Shown: positions 44,708-51,742 of the stretch, in pieces
Layout of the letters: each line of letters starts with the position of its first letter
How positions within the stretch are numbered: the first letter of the stretch is position 1
Assembly (NCBI GenBank): GCA_965198095.1
Contig: OZ240239.1
Coordinates: forward strand, 186,001-250,000
Direction of reading: 5' to 3'
DNA: 64,000 bases
Source of the DNA: CBDFJH01 sp965198095
GTDB lineage: Bacteria > Latescibacterota > UBA2968 > GCA-2709665
Position numbers and translations under genes: made by a program
Notes under the pieces: generated by a model
Database searches by the model: none
The model's input: the letters and a program-made list of their open reading frames with translations, nothing else
What the model was told of the DNA's origin: nothing

Positions 44708-45445
44708 TCAAACCCTCCCGTCTTCCGTTTCTCCGACCACCCAGACTGTATTCTTCGCCGGACGGCTTACGATGCCGGAGTAGTGATGAACCTTGCAGAT
44801 CACTTTCCCCTCTTCTGTGATCTCTGTCGGCTGTTCGATCACGAAGTCGGCAAAATCGGGCCCGTTGAACGCAACGAAGGCCAAGCGAAGGGCCTCGATC
44901 TTTCGCAGGTAGCGTCGACTCAGGTCTGGATAGATCACCGGTCCGGTGTCCACCTGCCAGATCCCCCGGTTCGGATTCGCATTCATCGTCTTCACCGGAC
45001 ACTCGATGATCGCCCGCATTCCGGTCTCCTCGTCCCAGGTCTCCGTCTGGCTCACGAATGGGAGACCCGTCAGCGCAACCTGAACGATCTCCGCGCTGTC
45101 CAGCTCCCGAACCGTCTCCGCATTCCGAATCACGAATCTGGGACCTCCCCAGGTCGCGTTCGCCTTTCGGTACTCCAGGTAGTTGTCGTTGCAGTATGCG
45201 TGCCTTCGAAAGATCGCGATGTCCGCTTCGCTGAAGACCGGAAGAAAATCGTAGTTGGGGTCCTGGAACAGGTCCTTCTCCGCGAACGTGTGCTCACTTT
45301 TGCAGGAGGCACACTGATAGAATTCGTCTCTGGTCTGCTCCCGTTCATCTATCAGAACACACCGGGACTCGATCCAGAACTGAGGGGCATTCTCGCCTCC
45401 ACCATTCGAGCAAACGAACGATCTTGCATAGTCGATGCAGCTCAT
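44708..45445 (-). CDS. Uncharacterised 245-aa Cys-containing protein
   Basis: Not recognised. The start is taken as the ATG at 45445 (MSCIDYARSFVCSN) with AAGGA upstream; the frame is open 24 codons further. The N-terminus has Cys3, Cys12, Cys29 and a C-x-x-C at 45-48 (YQCASCKSEHTF), which could bind a metal. The middle (VFSEADIAIFRRHAYCNDNY) and the beta-rich end (VIEQPTEITEEGKVICKVHHYSG) show no motif I can name. It is tightly coupled to the Gfo/Idh gene (two-base gap), so it probably acts in the same pathway or on the same substrate. Confidence 0.7.
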   Translation of the reverse strand: MSCIDYARSFVCSNGGGENAPQFWIESRCVLIDEREQTRDEFYQCASCKSEHTFAEKDLFQDPNYDFLPVFSEADIAIFRRHAYCNDNYLEYRKANATWGGPRFVIRNAETVRELDSAEIVQVALTGLPFVSQTETWDEETGMRAIIECPVKTMNANPNRGIWQVDTGPVIYPDLSRRYLRKIEALRLAFVAFNGPDFADFVIEQPTEITEEGKVICKVHHYSGIVSRPAKNTVWVVGETEDGRV

Positions 45446-45538
45446 AAGGGGTTCCTTCCCGTACTCCCTGGCCGCGGATGACGGCGGACGGAGGCTTAGA
45501 TTTCGGCCTTTATTCATCTCGTCGCCGACGGTCCGCCT

Positions 45539-45776
45539 TTACGATGGCACAACCCTATCTGCCAGCCACGCATCCGGTATGCTCTGGCCGAGCACGAAAT
45601 GTTTGCGGTCCGTATACCAGTAGACCCGACGTCCCGCTCGCTCCGTCAGGCTGGAATACGAAAAAATGGTCGGCGTAGCCGTCCGATCCGTTTCCGGTTT
45701 CCGGCAGGTAGACCACGAAGTCCGGATTCGTACGCTGCCAGTCGTCCGTGTAGCGATCCGTGATCATTTGTCGCAT
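45539..45776 (-). pseudogene. Short frameshifted gene remnant, sialidase-like N-terminus
   Basis: An ATG with GGGGGAGG eight bases upstream opens MRQMITDRYTDDWQRTNPDF, then YLPETGNGSDGYADHFFVFQ. This resembles the entry of some BNR-sialidase-type proteins of these lineages. After about 45 codons that frame becomes Arg/Ala-rich shadow sequence. A neighbouring frame continues sensibly as RRVYWYTDRKHFVLGQ, then SIPDAWLADRVVPS, and stops at 45539. A one-base change around 45630-45640 would join them. It is either a decayed small gene or the start of a deleted larger gene; I am not certain of the family. Confidence 0.4.
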
Positions 45777-45791
45777 CAGGATGACCTCCCC

Positions 45792-46787
45792 CTATTCAGC
45801 GCGGGTCTCCAGGACCCCTCGGTGTTCTTCGAGAATGGCCTCCGACAGTTCCTCCGTCTTTACGGCGTCGTCCAGCGTGCTCCAGGGTCTCGTGTCGTTC
45901 AGGATGCAGTCTGCGAAGTGTCGCGTCTCGTTGAAGTCTGCCCCTCCGACTGCATCCAGATCGAGCGGCCCTTCAACACGCCGTTCATCCACAAAAAGCG
46001 TGATCTGGGCATCCGTCGAAGAGGTGAGGTCCATGTAGGCTGACACGCTCTCGGCGTGCGCCTCGGCGGTCTGAATGCGATATCCGACACCGTACTGACT
46101 GATCATCGTGCCGTGGCAGTCGTTGTCGAAACGGATGATGGCGTTGTATCTCGGCGTGCCTTCCCGGTCCCCGTGCCAGGCCTGCGCGAACACCTCAACC
46201 GCCCTCGCCGTCTCGGTCTCGACGTTTCCCGCGAGCCATCGTAACAGGTCTACGTGGTGTATCGCATCGCACACGATCTCCGGTGGGTGCAGCTCCTTGA
46301 TTCCAAGGAGGGCAAGCCCCGAGATCGGCTTGTGGTAGTTGGCGGCCACGTGCGTCGCGCCGCCTCGCTCCTGCAGGAGGCGCCGTACTGCCAGCACCTC
46401 AGGTCTGTAACGCCGGTTGAACGAGACGATCGCCTTTCCCCTGCTCTTGCGCGCCGCATCACGCATCTCCATTGTCTCCCCGACGTTCATCCCCGGCGGC
46501 TTCTCGACCGACGTATGCAAGTCGCGACCCAGGCACTCCAGAACGATCGGCGTCTGGTGCCGCGTCCGGGTGATGACGTAGACCACGTCCAGATCTGCCT
46601 TGTCCAGCATCTCGCGGTAGTCGTTAAACCCCTGCTCGGCGCCACGTTCTGCTTTTACGGCTTCAAGCCGTTCGCTGTCGATCTCGGCCACGGCTGTCAG
46701 CGCCATCCGCGGCTCGGACGCGATCATCGCGAAGTGACTTTCCGCGTGTGCCCCACATCCGATGACGCCGACCTTCAGTTCCGCCAT
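45792..46787 (-). CDS. Gfo/Idh/MocA family oxidoreductase
   Basis: A 331-aa dehydrogenase. The Rossmann motif is VGVIGCGAHAESHF and the EKP lies in LHTSVEKPPGMNVGETMEM near residue 95, followed by FNRRYRPEVLAVRRLL. It overlaps the 3' end of the upstream DapA-like gene by 13 bases (its ATG lies inside that gene), so translation is probably coupled. Length is slightly short but normal for the family. The pairing suggests sequential oxidation and aldol-type cleavage of a sugar acid (inference). Confidence 0.9.
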   Translation of the reverse strand: MAELKVGVIGCGAHAESHFAMIASEPRMALTAVAEIDSERLEAVKAERGAEQGFNDYREMLDKADLDVVYVITRTRHQTPIVLECLGRDLHTSVEKPPGMNVGETMEMRDAARKSRGKAIVSFNRRYRPEVLAVRRLLQERGGATHVAANYHKPISGLALLGIKELHPPEIVCDAIHHVDLLRWLAGNVETETARAVEVFAQAWHGDREGTPRYNAIIRFDNDCHGTMISQYGVGYRIQTAEAHAESVSAYMDLTSSTDAQITLFVDERRVEGPLDLDAVGGADFNETRHFADCILNDTRPWSTLDDAVKTEELSEAILEEHRGVLETRAE

Positions 46788-47779
46788 TGGCCGATCCCCT
46801 TCTTTTCAGACGAGTTTTTCACCTGCGCAGGCGGGCTCGGCGGAAACTTTTCGTAGTAAGGCATCAGCGGCCGAAGCGCTTCGGTTAGCTCGTCCTCCTC
46901 TGCCGGCGTGAGATCGGTGAGTCCGAGTTCCGACCTCGGCGAAGCCAGTCTCGCCGATGCGAAGATCCCGCGCCGCTCCATGATCACCTTGTTGTTGTAC
47001 TGACCTTTGATGTAGCCCCTGACAAACTGGAGCACGTCAACATCTCGATCGATGCGCCTCGCCTCGTCGACGTCCCCCGCCTCCATGGCATCAATCACGG
47101 CCATGAACGGTTCGATGACATCTGCAGAGGACATGAACATCCGCGCGCCGGCCAGGTAGCCCAACACGAGCGGAGAACCCACCATGATGTTCAGATAATC
47201 CTCCCCGCCCGGCGTCTTCAAAAGCTGGGAGACGCGTCTGACGGCATCGAGGGGCGCCTCTTCCTTCATGTAGCGGATGTTTGGGCTTTCCTTCGGAAGC
47301 TTGGCCAATCGCTCCGTCGGTACGACCATGTCCCCGGCCCCACCGACCGAGTGGACCAGGTTGGGGAGAGAGACAGACTCGGCCGCTGCCTTGACGCAGG
47401 TAAGGATGTCTTCCACGTGACGGATCCAGGGCGGCACCACGATCGCGATCATATCCGCGCCCATGTCCTCGGCCCGTCGGGCCGCCACAATAAGATCAGG
47501 GATGGACAGTCCGGCAACGGTCGCGCAAACCGGCGTTCGATCTTTACAGATTTCCAGCGTGATCTCCAGGCAGCGAACGCGCTCCGCTTCGCTCAACGTC
47601 CAGGTCTCGCAGCCCCGCATGCCCGGAACGGCAAGGCAGGTCCCCACATCAACGACGTGTTCGACCTGGCGCGCGTAGGAATCAAAATCGACACGACCGC
47701 CCTCCAGCAGCGGCGTCTTGATGAGCGTGGAAACGCCTCGCGGTGCTTGTTCTGGATCGAACAGATCAAATAGAGCCAT
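46775..47779 (-). CDS. DapA/NanA-like (DHDPS family) aldolase or lyase
   Basis: A 334-aa class I aldolase-fold protein. The Schiff-base Lys is probably K172 in NIRYMKEEAP, matching the K161 region of DapA. The N-terminal GVSTLIKTPL and the motif GCETWTLSEAERVRCLEI (in place of GTTGE-sphL) are family-like. The conserved active-site Tyr of the YN-x-P motif is replaced; the sequence reads NLVHSVGGAG. That argues against a true dihydrodipicolinate synthase and for a sugar-acid or 2-keto acid lyase/dehydratase. AAAGGAG precedes the ATG. Its 3' end overlaps the following Gfo/Idh gene. Confidence 0.82.
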   Translation of the reverse strand: MALFDLFDPEQAPRGVSTLIKTPLLEGGRVDFDSYARQVEHVVDVGTCLAVPGMRGCETWTLSEAERVRCLEITLEICKDRTPVCATVAGLSIPDLIVAARRAEDMGADMIAIVVPPWIRHVEDILTCVKAAAESVSLPNLVHSVGGAGDMVVPTERLAKLPKESPNIRYMKEEAPLDAVRRVSQLLKTPGGEDYLNIMVGSPLVLGYLAGARMFMSSADVIEPFMAVIDAMEAGDVDEARRIDRDVDVLQFVRGYIKGQYNNKVIMERRGIFASARLASPRSELGLTDLTPAEEDELTEALRPLMPYYEKFPPSPPAQVKNSSEKKGIGQWRN

Positions 47780-48015
47780 TCATATCTCCTTTTCTACCCG
47801 GATTTCCCTCTGCACTGCTAACGTGCAGGATATTGAAGTTTGTTTACGTTTTTTGCTACAGAACTTGCAACTTGCTGCAGACCCATCTGTTGGCCAACAA
47901 TAGTCCGGTGTCAGGTGATCCTTCCTCTTTGCCGATATTCAGCCAATTCGCACCTTTTTGTGTTTTGATTTCCCGAACCCCGGTGCCCGTGTTTTGCTTT
48001 CTCGGTACCCGGTGC

Positions 48016-48744
48016 TTACGATCCACGATTCACAGACTTCTGCTCCTTCAGCCAGTCCTTGGCCTGGTTCAAGATCAACTCCATACAACTGATCACCGTG
48101 GCGACCTCACGATACCGTTTCTTCCCACGCGCGTGGACGGCATCGGTGATCTTCTGCTCGAACGCCTTCACGTCGGGATGATCCCTGTCGCCATAGAGTC
48201 CCAGAGACTGGGCGATGTCCTTCGGACCCGACATATAGTAGTCGATACCGTCGACGCCCAGGATCGCATCCAGCTCCTCCAACACATCCACGTGCTCGAG
48301 CTGGAAGCCGACGGTAATTTGCGAGTTCGCTTCTTCCATGTATTGGCGGGTGGACGACGCGCCCCAGGACCACATCGATCGCGAACCAGAGAGGCCCCGA
48401 CCACCCTCGGGATAGAACTTGCAGATGCTGGCCAGCGTCCGGGCCTCCTCCGCAGTCCTCACGTCGGATGCGTGGATGCCCAGACATCCGATATCCAGCA
48501 GGTTCGAAATTTGGTCAGGGTTCACGCTGCCCGTCCGAGCGATGGGCGTTACACCATACATCTCTGCCACGCGTACGCAATCCGCGAGTTTCTCCGGGTT
48601 GGTCTCGCCGAAACAGTGGAGCTGCACAAAGTCGAAGCCGGCCATCCCTGCCCACTCCACGTATGTCGGAGCGGAATGGGCGAACGTACAGCCGTACGCC
48701 CGCTCCCCCGCATTCATCTTCTTCTTTATGTTATTGGTTTTCAC
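48016..48744 (-). CDS. HpcH/HpaI-family class II aldolase, copy 3
   Basis: 242 aa from a GTG start (VKTNNIKKKMNAGERAYG) with AAGGGG upstream; a longer frame reaches 48768. It belongs to the HpaI/GarL group of metal-dependent pyruvate aldolases. R70 (IARTGS), Q148 and E150 (GFQLEHVD) and D176 (SGPKDIAQSLG) line up with the substrate and metal ligands of HpaI. The early His region reads LHCFGETN. The stop codon falls inside a GATCCACGATTCAC-type repeat. It probably cleaves a 4-hydroxy-2-keto acid to pyruvate plus an aldehyde; the exact substrate is unknown. Confidence 0.85.
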   Translation of the reverse strand: MKTNNIKKKMNAGERAYGCTFAHSAPTYVEWAGMAGFDFVQLHCFGETNPEKLADCVRVAEMYGVTPIARTGSVNPDQISNLLDIGCLGIHASDVRTAEEARTLASICKFYPEGGRGLSGSRSMWSWGASSTRQYMEEANSQITVGFQLEHVDVLEELDAILGVDGIDYYMSGPKDIAQSLGLYGDRDHPDVKAFEQKITDAVHARGKKRYREVATVISCMELILNQAKDWLKEQKSVNRGS

Positions 48745-48823
48745 GGTTTCCCCTTTCGTTGAGATCACATCAGCTGTGAATTCGCTTTACAAATCTGTTT
48801 TTGACCCGAAACTCGAGACTGCT

Positions 48824-49549
48824 TTATGCGTCCTTTTCCCTCCGCGCTTTGAGCCAATCCCTTGCCGAGTTGACAAACAGCTCCATCCAAGCAGTCGTCG
48901 TAGCGCACTCGGTGTACATCTTCTTTCCGTGCGCGTGTACGGCATCCGCGACCTTCTGTTCGAAAGCCTTCACCTCTGGATGATCCGTGTCGCCATAAAG
49001 GCCCAGAGACTGTGAGATGTCTCTGCGCCCCGACAAGTAGTAGTCAACGCCGTCAACGTCCAGGATCGCATCCAGCTCCTTCAGCATATCCACGTGCTCG
49101 AGTTGGAAGCCGGTAGTGATCTGTGAGTTCGCTTCTTCCATATACGCCCGCGTGGACGAGACGTCCCAGCGCCACATCGATCGCGATCCGGCAAGACCCC
49201 GCCCTCCATCGGGATAGAACTTGCAGATATGGGCCAGCGTCCGGGCCTCCTCCGGGGTCCTCACGTCAGAGGCGTGGATACCCATGATCCCGATATCCAG
49301 GAGGTTCAGAATCTGGTACGGGTCCACGCTGCCCGTCCGGGCGACAGGCGTCACGCCGTAGTGCTCCGCAGCGCGGATGCAGTCCAGCAGCGTCTCCGGG
49401 TTGGTCGCGACGTGGCAGCAGGATAACTCCACGAAATCGAATCCTGCCATTCCGGCCCATTCCACGTGCACGGGAGAGGGATACTGGATGCCGCAACCGT
49501 ATGCCATCTCGCCGGCGCTCATCTTTTTCTTGATGTTGTTGATTTTCAC
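48824..49549 (-). CDS. HpcH/HpaI-family class II aldolase, copy 2
   Basis: 241 aa from a GTG start behind GAGGAG (VKINNIKKKMSAGEMAYG). It keeps R70, Q148/E150 (TGFQLEHVD) and the Asp of SGRRDISQSLG, with Arg-Arg in place of Pro-Lys in that loop. The early His region reads ELSCCHVATNPE. It is a tandem duplicate of its neighbours. An IS630 fragment on the opposite strand begins just upstream of its start codon, so its native promoter or the operon link to copy 1 may have been altered. Confidence 0.84.
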   Translation of the reverse strand: MKINNIKKKMSAGEMAYGCGIQYPSPVHVEWAGMAGFDFVELSCCHVATNPETLLDCIRAAEHYGVTPVARTGSVDPYQILNLLDIGIMGIHASDVRTPEEARTLAHICKFYPDGGRGLAGSRSMWRWDVSSTRAYMEEANSQITTGFQLEHVDMLKELDAILDVDGVDYYLSGRRDISQSLGLYGDTDHPEVKAFEQKVADAVHAHGKKMYTECATTTAWMELFVNSARDWLKARREKDA

Positions 49550-49559
49550 TGTTTCTCCT

Positions 49560-49787
49560 CTTGAGCACCTTGTCGTGGACAATTACGTCACGCACAAACA
49601 CGACGACGTGAAATGGTGAATCGCATCGCGCCCACGTTACCACGTCCACGACACACCGACGTATGCCGCCTGGCCAAACCAAGTAGCGCGTTGGTTCAGT
49701 ATCATCGCACAAAAGGCGATTCGACGCGGATCTTTCAAGAACGTCAAGGACCTCATCGCGAACATCCAGAACTTCACTGACCCCTGA
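49560..49787 (+). pseudogene. IS630-family transposase C-terminal remnant
   Basis: In one plus-strand frame the sequence reads HLVVDNYVTHKHDDVKW, then a TGA at 49617-49619. It continues in the same frame as ASRPRYHVHDTPTYAAW, then PNQVARWFSIIAQKAIRRGS, then FKNVKDLIANIQNF, and ends at 49787. This is the DDE_3 C-terminal part of an IS630-type transposase: DNYxTHK carries the second catalytic Asp, and the block usually reading SWLNQVERWF carries the Glu. Here that Glu is Ala (NQVARWF) and there is an internal stop, so it is dead. The N-terminal ~two thirds are missing; the fragment begins at the 5' edge of the HpaI gene. Confidence 0.8.
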
Positions 49788-49922
49788 AACTCACGATCTC
49801 GGCCTTTCGTCTGGACTGCGACGGCCGACTCGATCCTTGTAAAGAGCCACAGACTTTGTGAACTTATTCATGGAACATAGCACTGGTTTCTCGTTCACAT
49901 ACAATCAGTTGTGAACTCGCTC

Positions 49923-49950
49923 GCAGTTTCGTTGTTCGACTCGAAACTGC
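49923..49950 (-). terminator. Perfect 9-bp hairpin directly after a stop codon
   Basis: GCAGTTTCG and CGAAACTGC form a perfect 9-bp stem with a 10-base loop, one base beyond the TAG of HpaI copy 1. No T run follows, so it is not a classical intrinsic terminator; it may stabilise the transcript 3' end or mark the old spacer end. Confidence 0.4.
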
Positions 49951-49951
49951 T

Positions 49952-50677
49952 CTAAACCTCCTTCTCCTTCCGGGCTTTCAGCCATTCCCTCGCCGAGTCC
50001 TCAAACAGCTTCATGCACCCGATAGACGTGGCCACCTCCTTGAGCAGCTTCTTCCCTCGCGCGTGAATGGCATCGTCGATCTTCTGTTGAGTCGCTTTCA
50101 CCTCGGGATGACTGCTGTCGCCATAATGCCCAAGTGACTGAGCGAGGTCCTTGTGGCCACTCATATAGTAGTCGATGCCCTCCGTGTCCAGTATCGCGTC
50201 CAACTCTTTCAGCACATCCACGTGCTCGAGCTGGAAACCGGTCGTGATCTGCGAATTCGCTTCTTCCATATACTGACGGTTGGAGGACGCCCCCCAGGTC
50301 CACATCGATCGCGATCCGGCCAGCCCCCGCCCCCCTTCCGGATAGAACTTGCAGATCTCGGCCAGTGTCCGGGCCTCTTTCGCGGTCCTCACGTCCGATG
50401 TGTGGATGCCCATGATCCCGATATCCAGCAGGGTGAGAATCTCGTACTCGTCCACGCTGCCCGTTCGGGCAACGGGCGTCATGCCGTACATCTCCGCCAC
50501 CCGGATGCAATTCAGCAGCGCTTCAGGATTGATCACGCTGTGACAGCAGTCGAACAGCACGAAGTCGAAGCCGGCCATCCCAGCCCATTCCACGTGCGTC
50601 GGATAGGAGTACTGAAATATGAAGCCATACGCCATCTCGCCGGCGTCCATCTTTTTTCTGATATTGTTGGTTTTCAT
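49952..50677 (-). CDS. HpcH/HpaI-family class II aldolase, copy 1
   Basis: 241 aa starting at ATG (MKTNNIRKKMDAGEMAYGF) with AAGGA upstream, the only one of the three with ATG. R70 (VARTGS), Q148/E150 (GFQLEHVD) and the Asp of SGHKDLAQSLG match HpaI ligands; the early region reads LFDCCHSVINPE. It is followed by a hairpin and the 402-base stretch that holds the IS630 remnant, and lies downstream of the transaldolase-like gene. Confidence 0.85.
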   Translation of the reverse strand: MKTNNIRKKMDAGEMAYGFIFQYSYPTHVEWAGMAGFDFVLFDCCHSVINPEALLNCIRVAEMYGMTPVARTGSVDEYEILTLLDIGIMGIHTSDVRTAKEARTLAEICKFYPEGGRGLAGSRSMWTWGASSNRQYMEEANSQITTGFQLEHVDVLKELDAILDTEGIDYYMSGHKDLAQSLGHYGDSSHPEVKATQQKIDDAIHARGKKLLKEVATSIGCMKLFEDSAREWLKARKEKEV

Positions 50678-50710
50678 CTTAATTCCTTTTGGCCAAGAAT
50701 CATCTTCCCT

Positions 50711-50800
50711 TCACGCAACCAGCTTCGTGATCTCGAGGTCTTGCAGCACCGGAGTGTTGGAAAGAACCGAAACCCCAGCCATTTCTCCCCAATACTCCAT
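50711..50800 (-). other. 29-codon ORF overlapping the transaldolase stop codon
   Basis: The transaldolase gene ends TAATG, and this ATG opens MEYWGEMAGVSVLSNTPVLQ then DLEITKLVA before a TGA at 50711-50713. The composition is protein-like and unlike shadow frames here, and the overlap would allow coupled translation. It could be a micro-protein or the 3' scrap of a deleted gene. No family is recognised. Confidence 0.35.
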
Positions 50801-51570
50801 TACTCCATTCGCACGGGTACCCCCTCGAGCAGCCCCTTCTCGTGCATATCGTTCCACGAATCCAGGAAAACCTTGTTCCACTGATCCGTCAGCGGATGAT
50901 CAAGCATATCCCGATAGACCGCCCACATCGTCACAAGCTCGTCCGCTCCATCTCGGAACGCCGCGTGAGCGGTCTCCACGGACCGAATCAGGGCCGCCAT
51001 CACGAAAGGTCGATGCGCCCATCCCTTGAACATCTGTGCGCATTCTCGAATGAGCTTCGTTGGATCACCGCCCACCTGTTTGACCGGGTCACAGAATGGC
51101 AGGATGTGATCGACCCCTGCCTGCGCGACAGCCGCCGCCTGAGTCAACGAAAAGACCGTCGTACAGAACGTCTCAACGCCTTCATCCTTCAGGATGGCGA
51201 TGGTCCTCAGTCCCTTGGCCGAGCACGGAATCTTCAGGATGATCTGATCCGATAGATCAGTAAAGACCTTCCCCACCACCCTCAAATCATCGACAGTATG
51301 TCCATCGATCTCGACAACGACCGGCTTATCCGTCATCTCTAGGTATTTTTCGACAACCTTGAGGGCTGAGCCGTGATTCTGCGCGTACTCGTTGTGCACC
51401 ACCGTGTTCAGCACGATACCCGCGATACCCATGGGCATCCATTCTTGCAAGTCATCTGGATCGCCGGCGAGCCAGATCGTGGGACCCCTTCCCTCGTTAC
51501 GTGTGGCTGGCACACGTCCCAAAGTGGCTGCCGAGCCGTTTGCTTTGGTGATGTCCTGTTTCTTTGCCAT
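50800..51570 (-). CDS. Transaldolase/fructose-6-phosphate aldolase-like protein
   Basis: 256 aa from the ATG at 51570 (MAKKQDITKANG) with AGGAGG upstream; the frame is open to 51642 but the extra part is spacer. The strand QIILKIPCSAKGLRTIAILKDEG carries Lys113, the expected Schiff-base lysine of the transaldolase/Fsa family, followed by CTTVFSLTQAAAVAQAGVDHILPF. The size fits the small Fsa-like subfamily. It lies in the operon upstream of the HpaI-type aldolases, suggesting two kinds of C-C cleavage in one pathway (inference). Confidence 0.85.
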   Translation of the reverse strand: MAKKQDITKANGSAATLGRVPATRNEGRGPTIWLAGDPDDLQEWMPMGIAGIVLNTVVHNEYAQNHGSALKVVEKYLEMTDKPVVVEIDGHTVDDLRVVGKVFTDLSDQIILKIPCSAKGLRTIAILKDEGVETFCTTVFSLTQAAAVAQAGVDHILPFCDPVKQVGGDPTKLIRECAQMFKGWAHRPFVMAALIRSVETAHAAFRDGADELVTMWAVYRDMLDHPLTDQWNKVFLDSWNDMHEKGLLEGVPVRME

Positions 51571-51586
51571 TTCGAGTTCCTCCTGG

Positions 51587-51715
51587 TCAACAAGTTGAGT
51601 ACAAGAATTCACTTTGAACTTCCTCTCTAATCTGATTTCCAAGGTTCACCGGGTGCCCAGCGTCGTAGTCGGACTTCAAATTGATGAGAACCTCTTTGGC
51701 CGCGCGCCCCGTGGG
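51587..51715 (-). pseudogene. 3' remnant, probably of a Gfo/Idh-type dehydrogenase
   Basis: A 42-codon frame ending at a TGA 17 bases before the transaldolase ATG reads PTGRAAKEVLINLKSDYDAG, then HPVNLGNQIREEVQSEF. The string GRAA-EVL-x3-L-S-x3-AG-PV-L resembles the C-terminal end of Gfo/Idh proteins (compare GRAALEVAVALRESH at about 43740-43800). A stop lies immediately upstream in the same frame, so only a scrap remains. The family call is tentative. Confidence 0.4.
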
Positions 51716-51742
51716 TCAACCGGCACGCGCGTTTCTCGTTCC

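Noticed and set aside
45446..45517. 24-codon N-terminal extension of the 245-aa Cys protein
   Set aside because: The ATG at 45445 has its own AAGGA and the extension looks non-coding.
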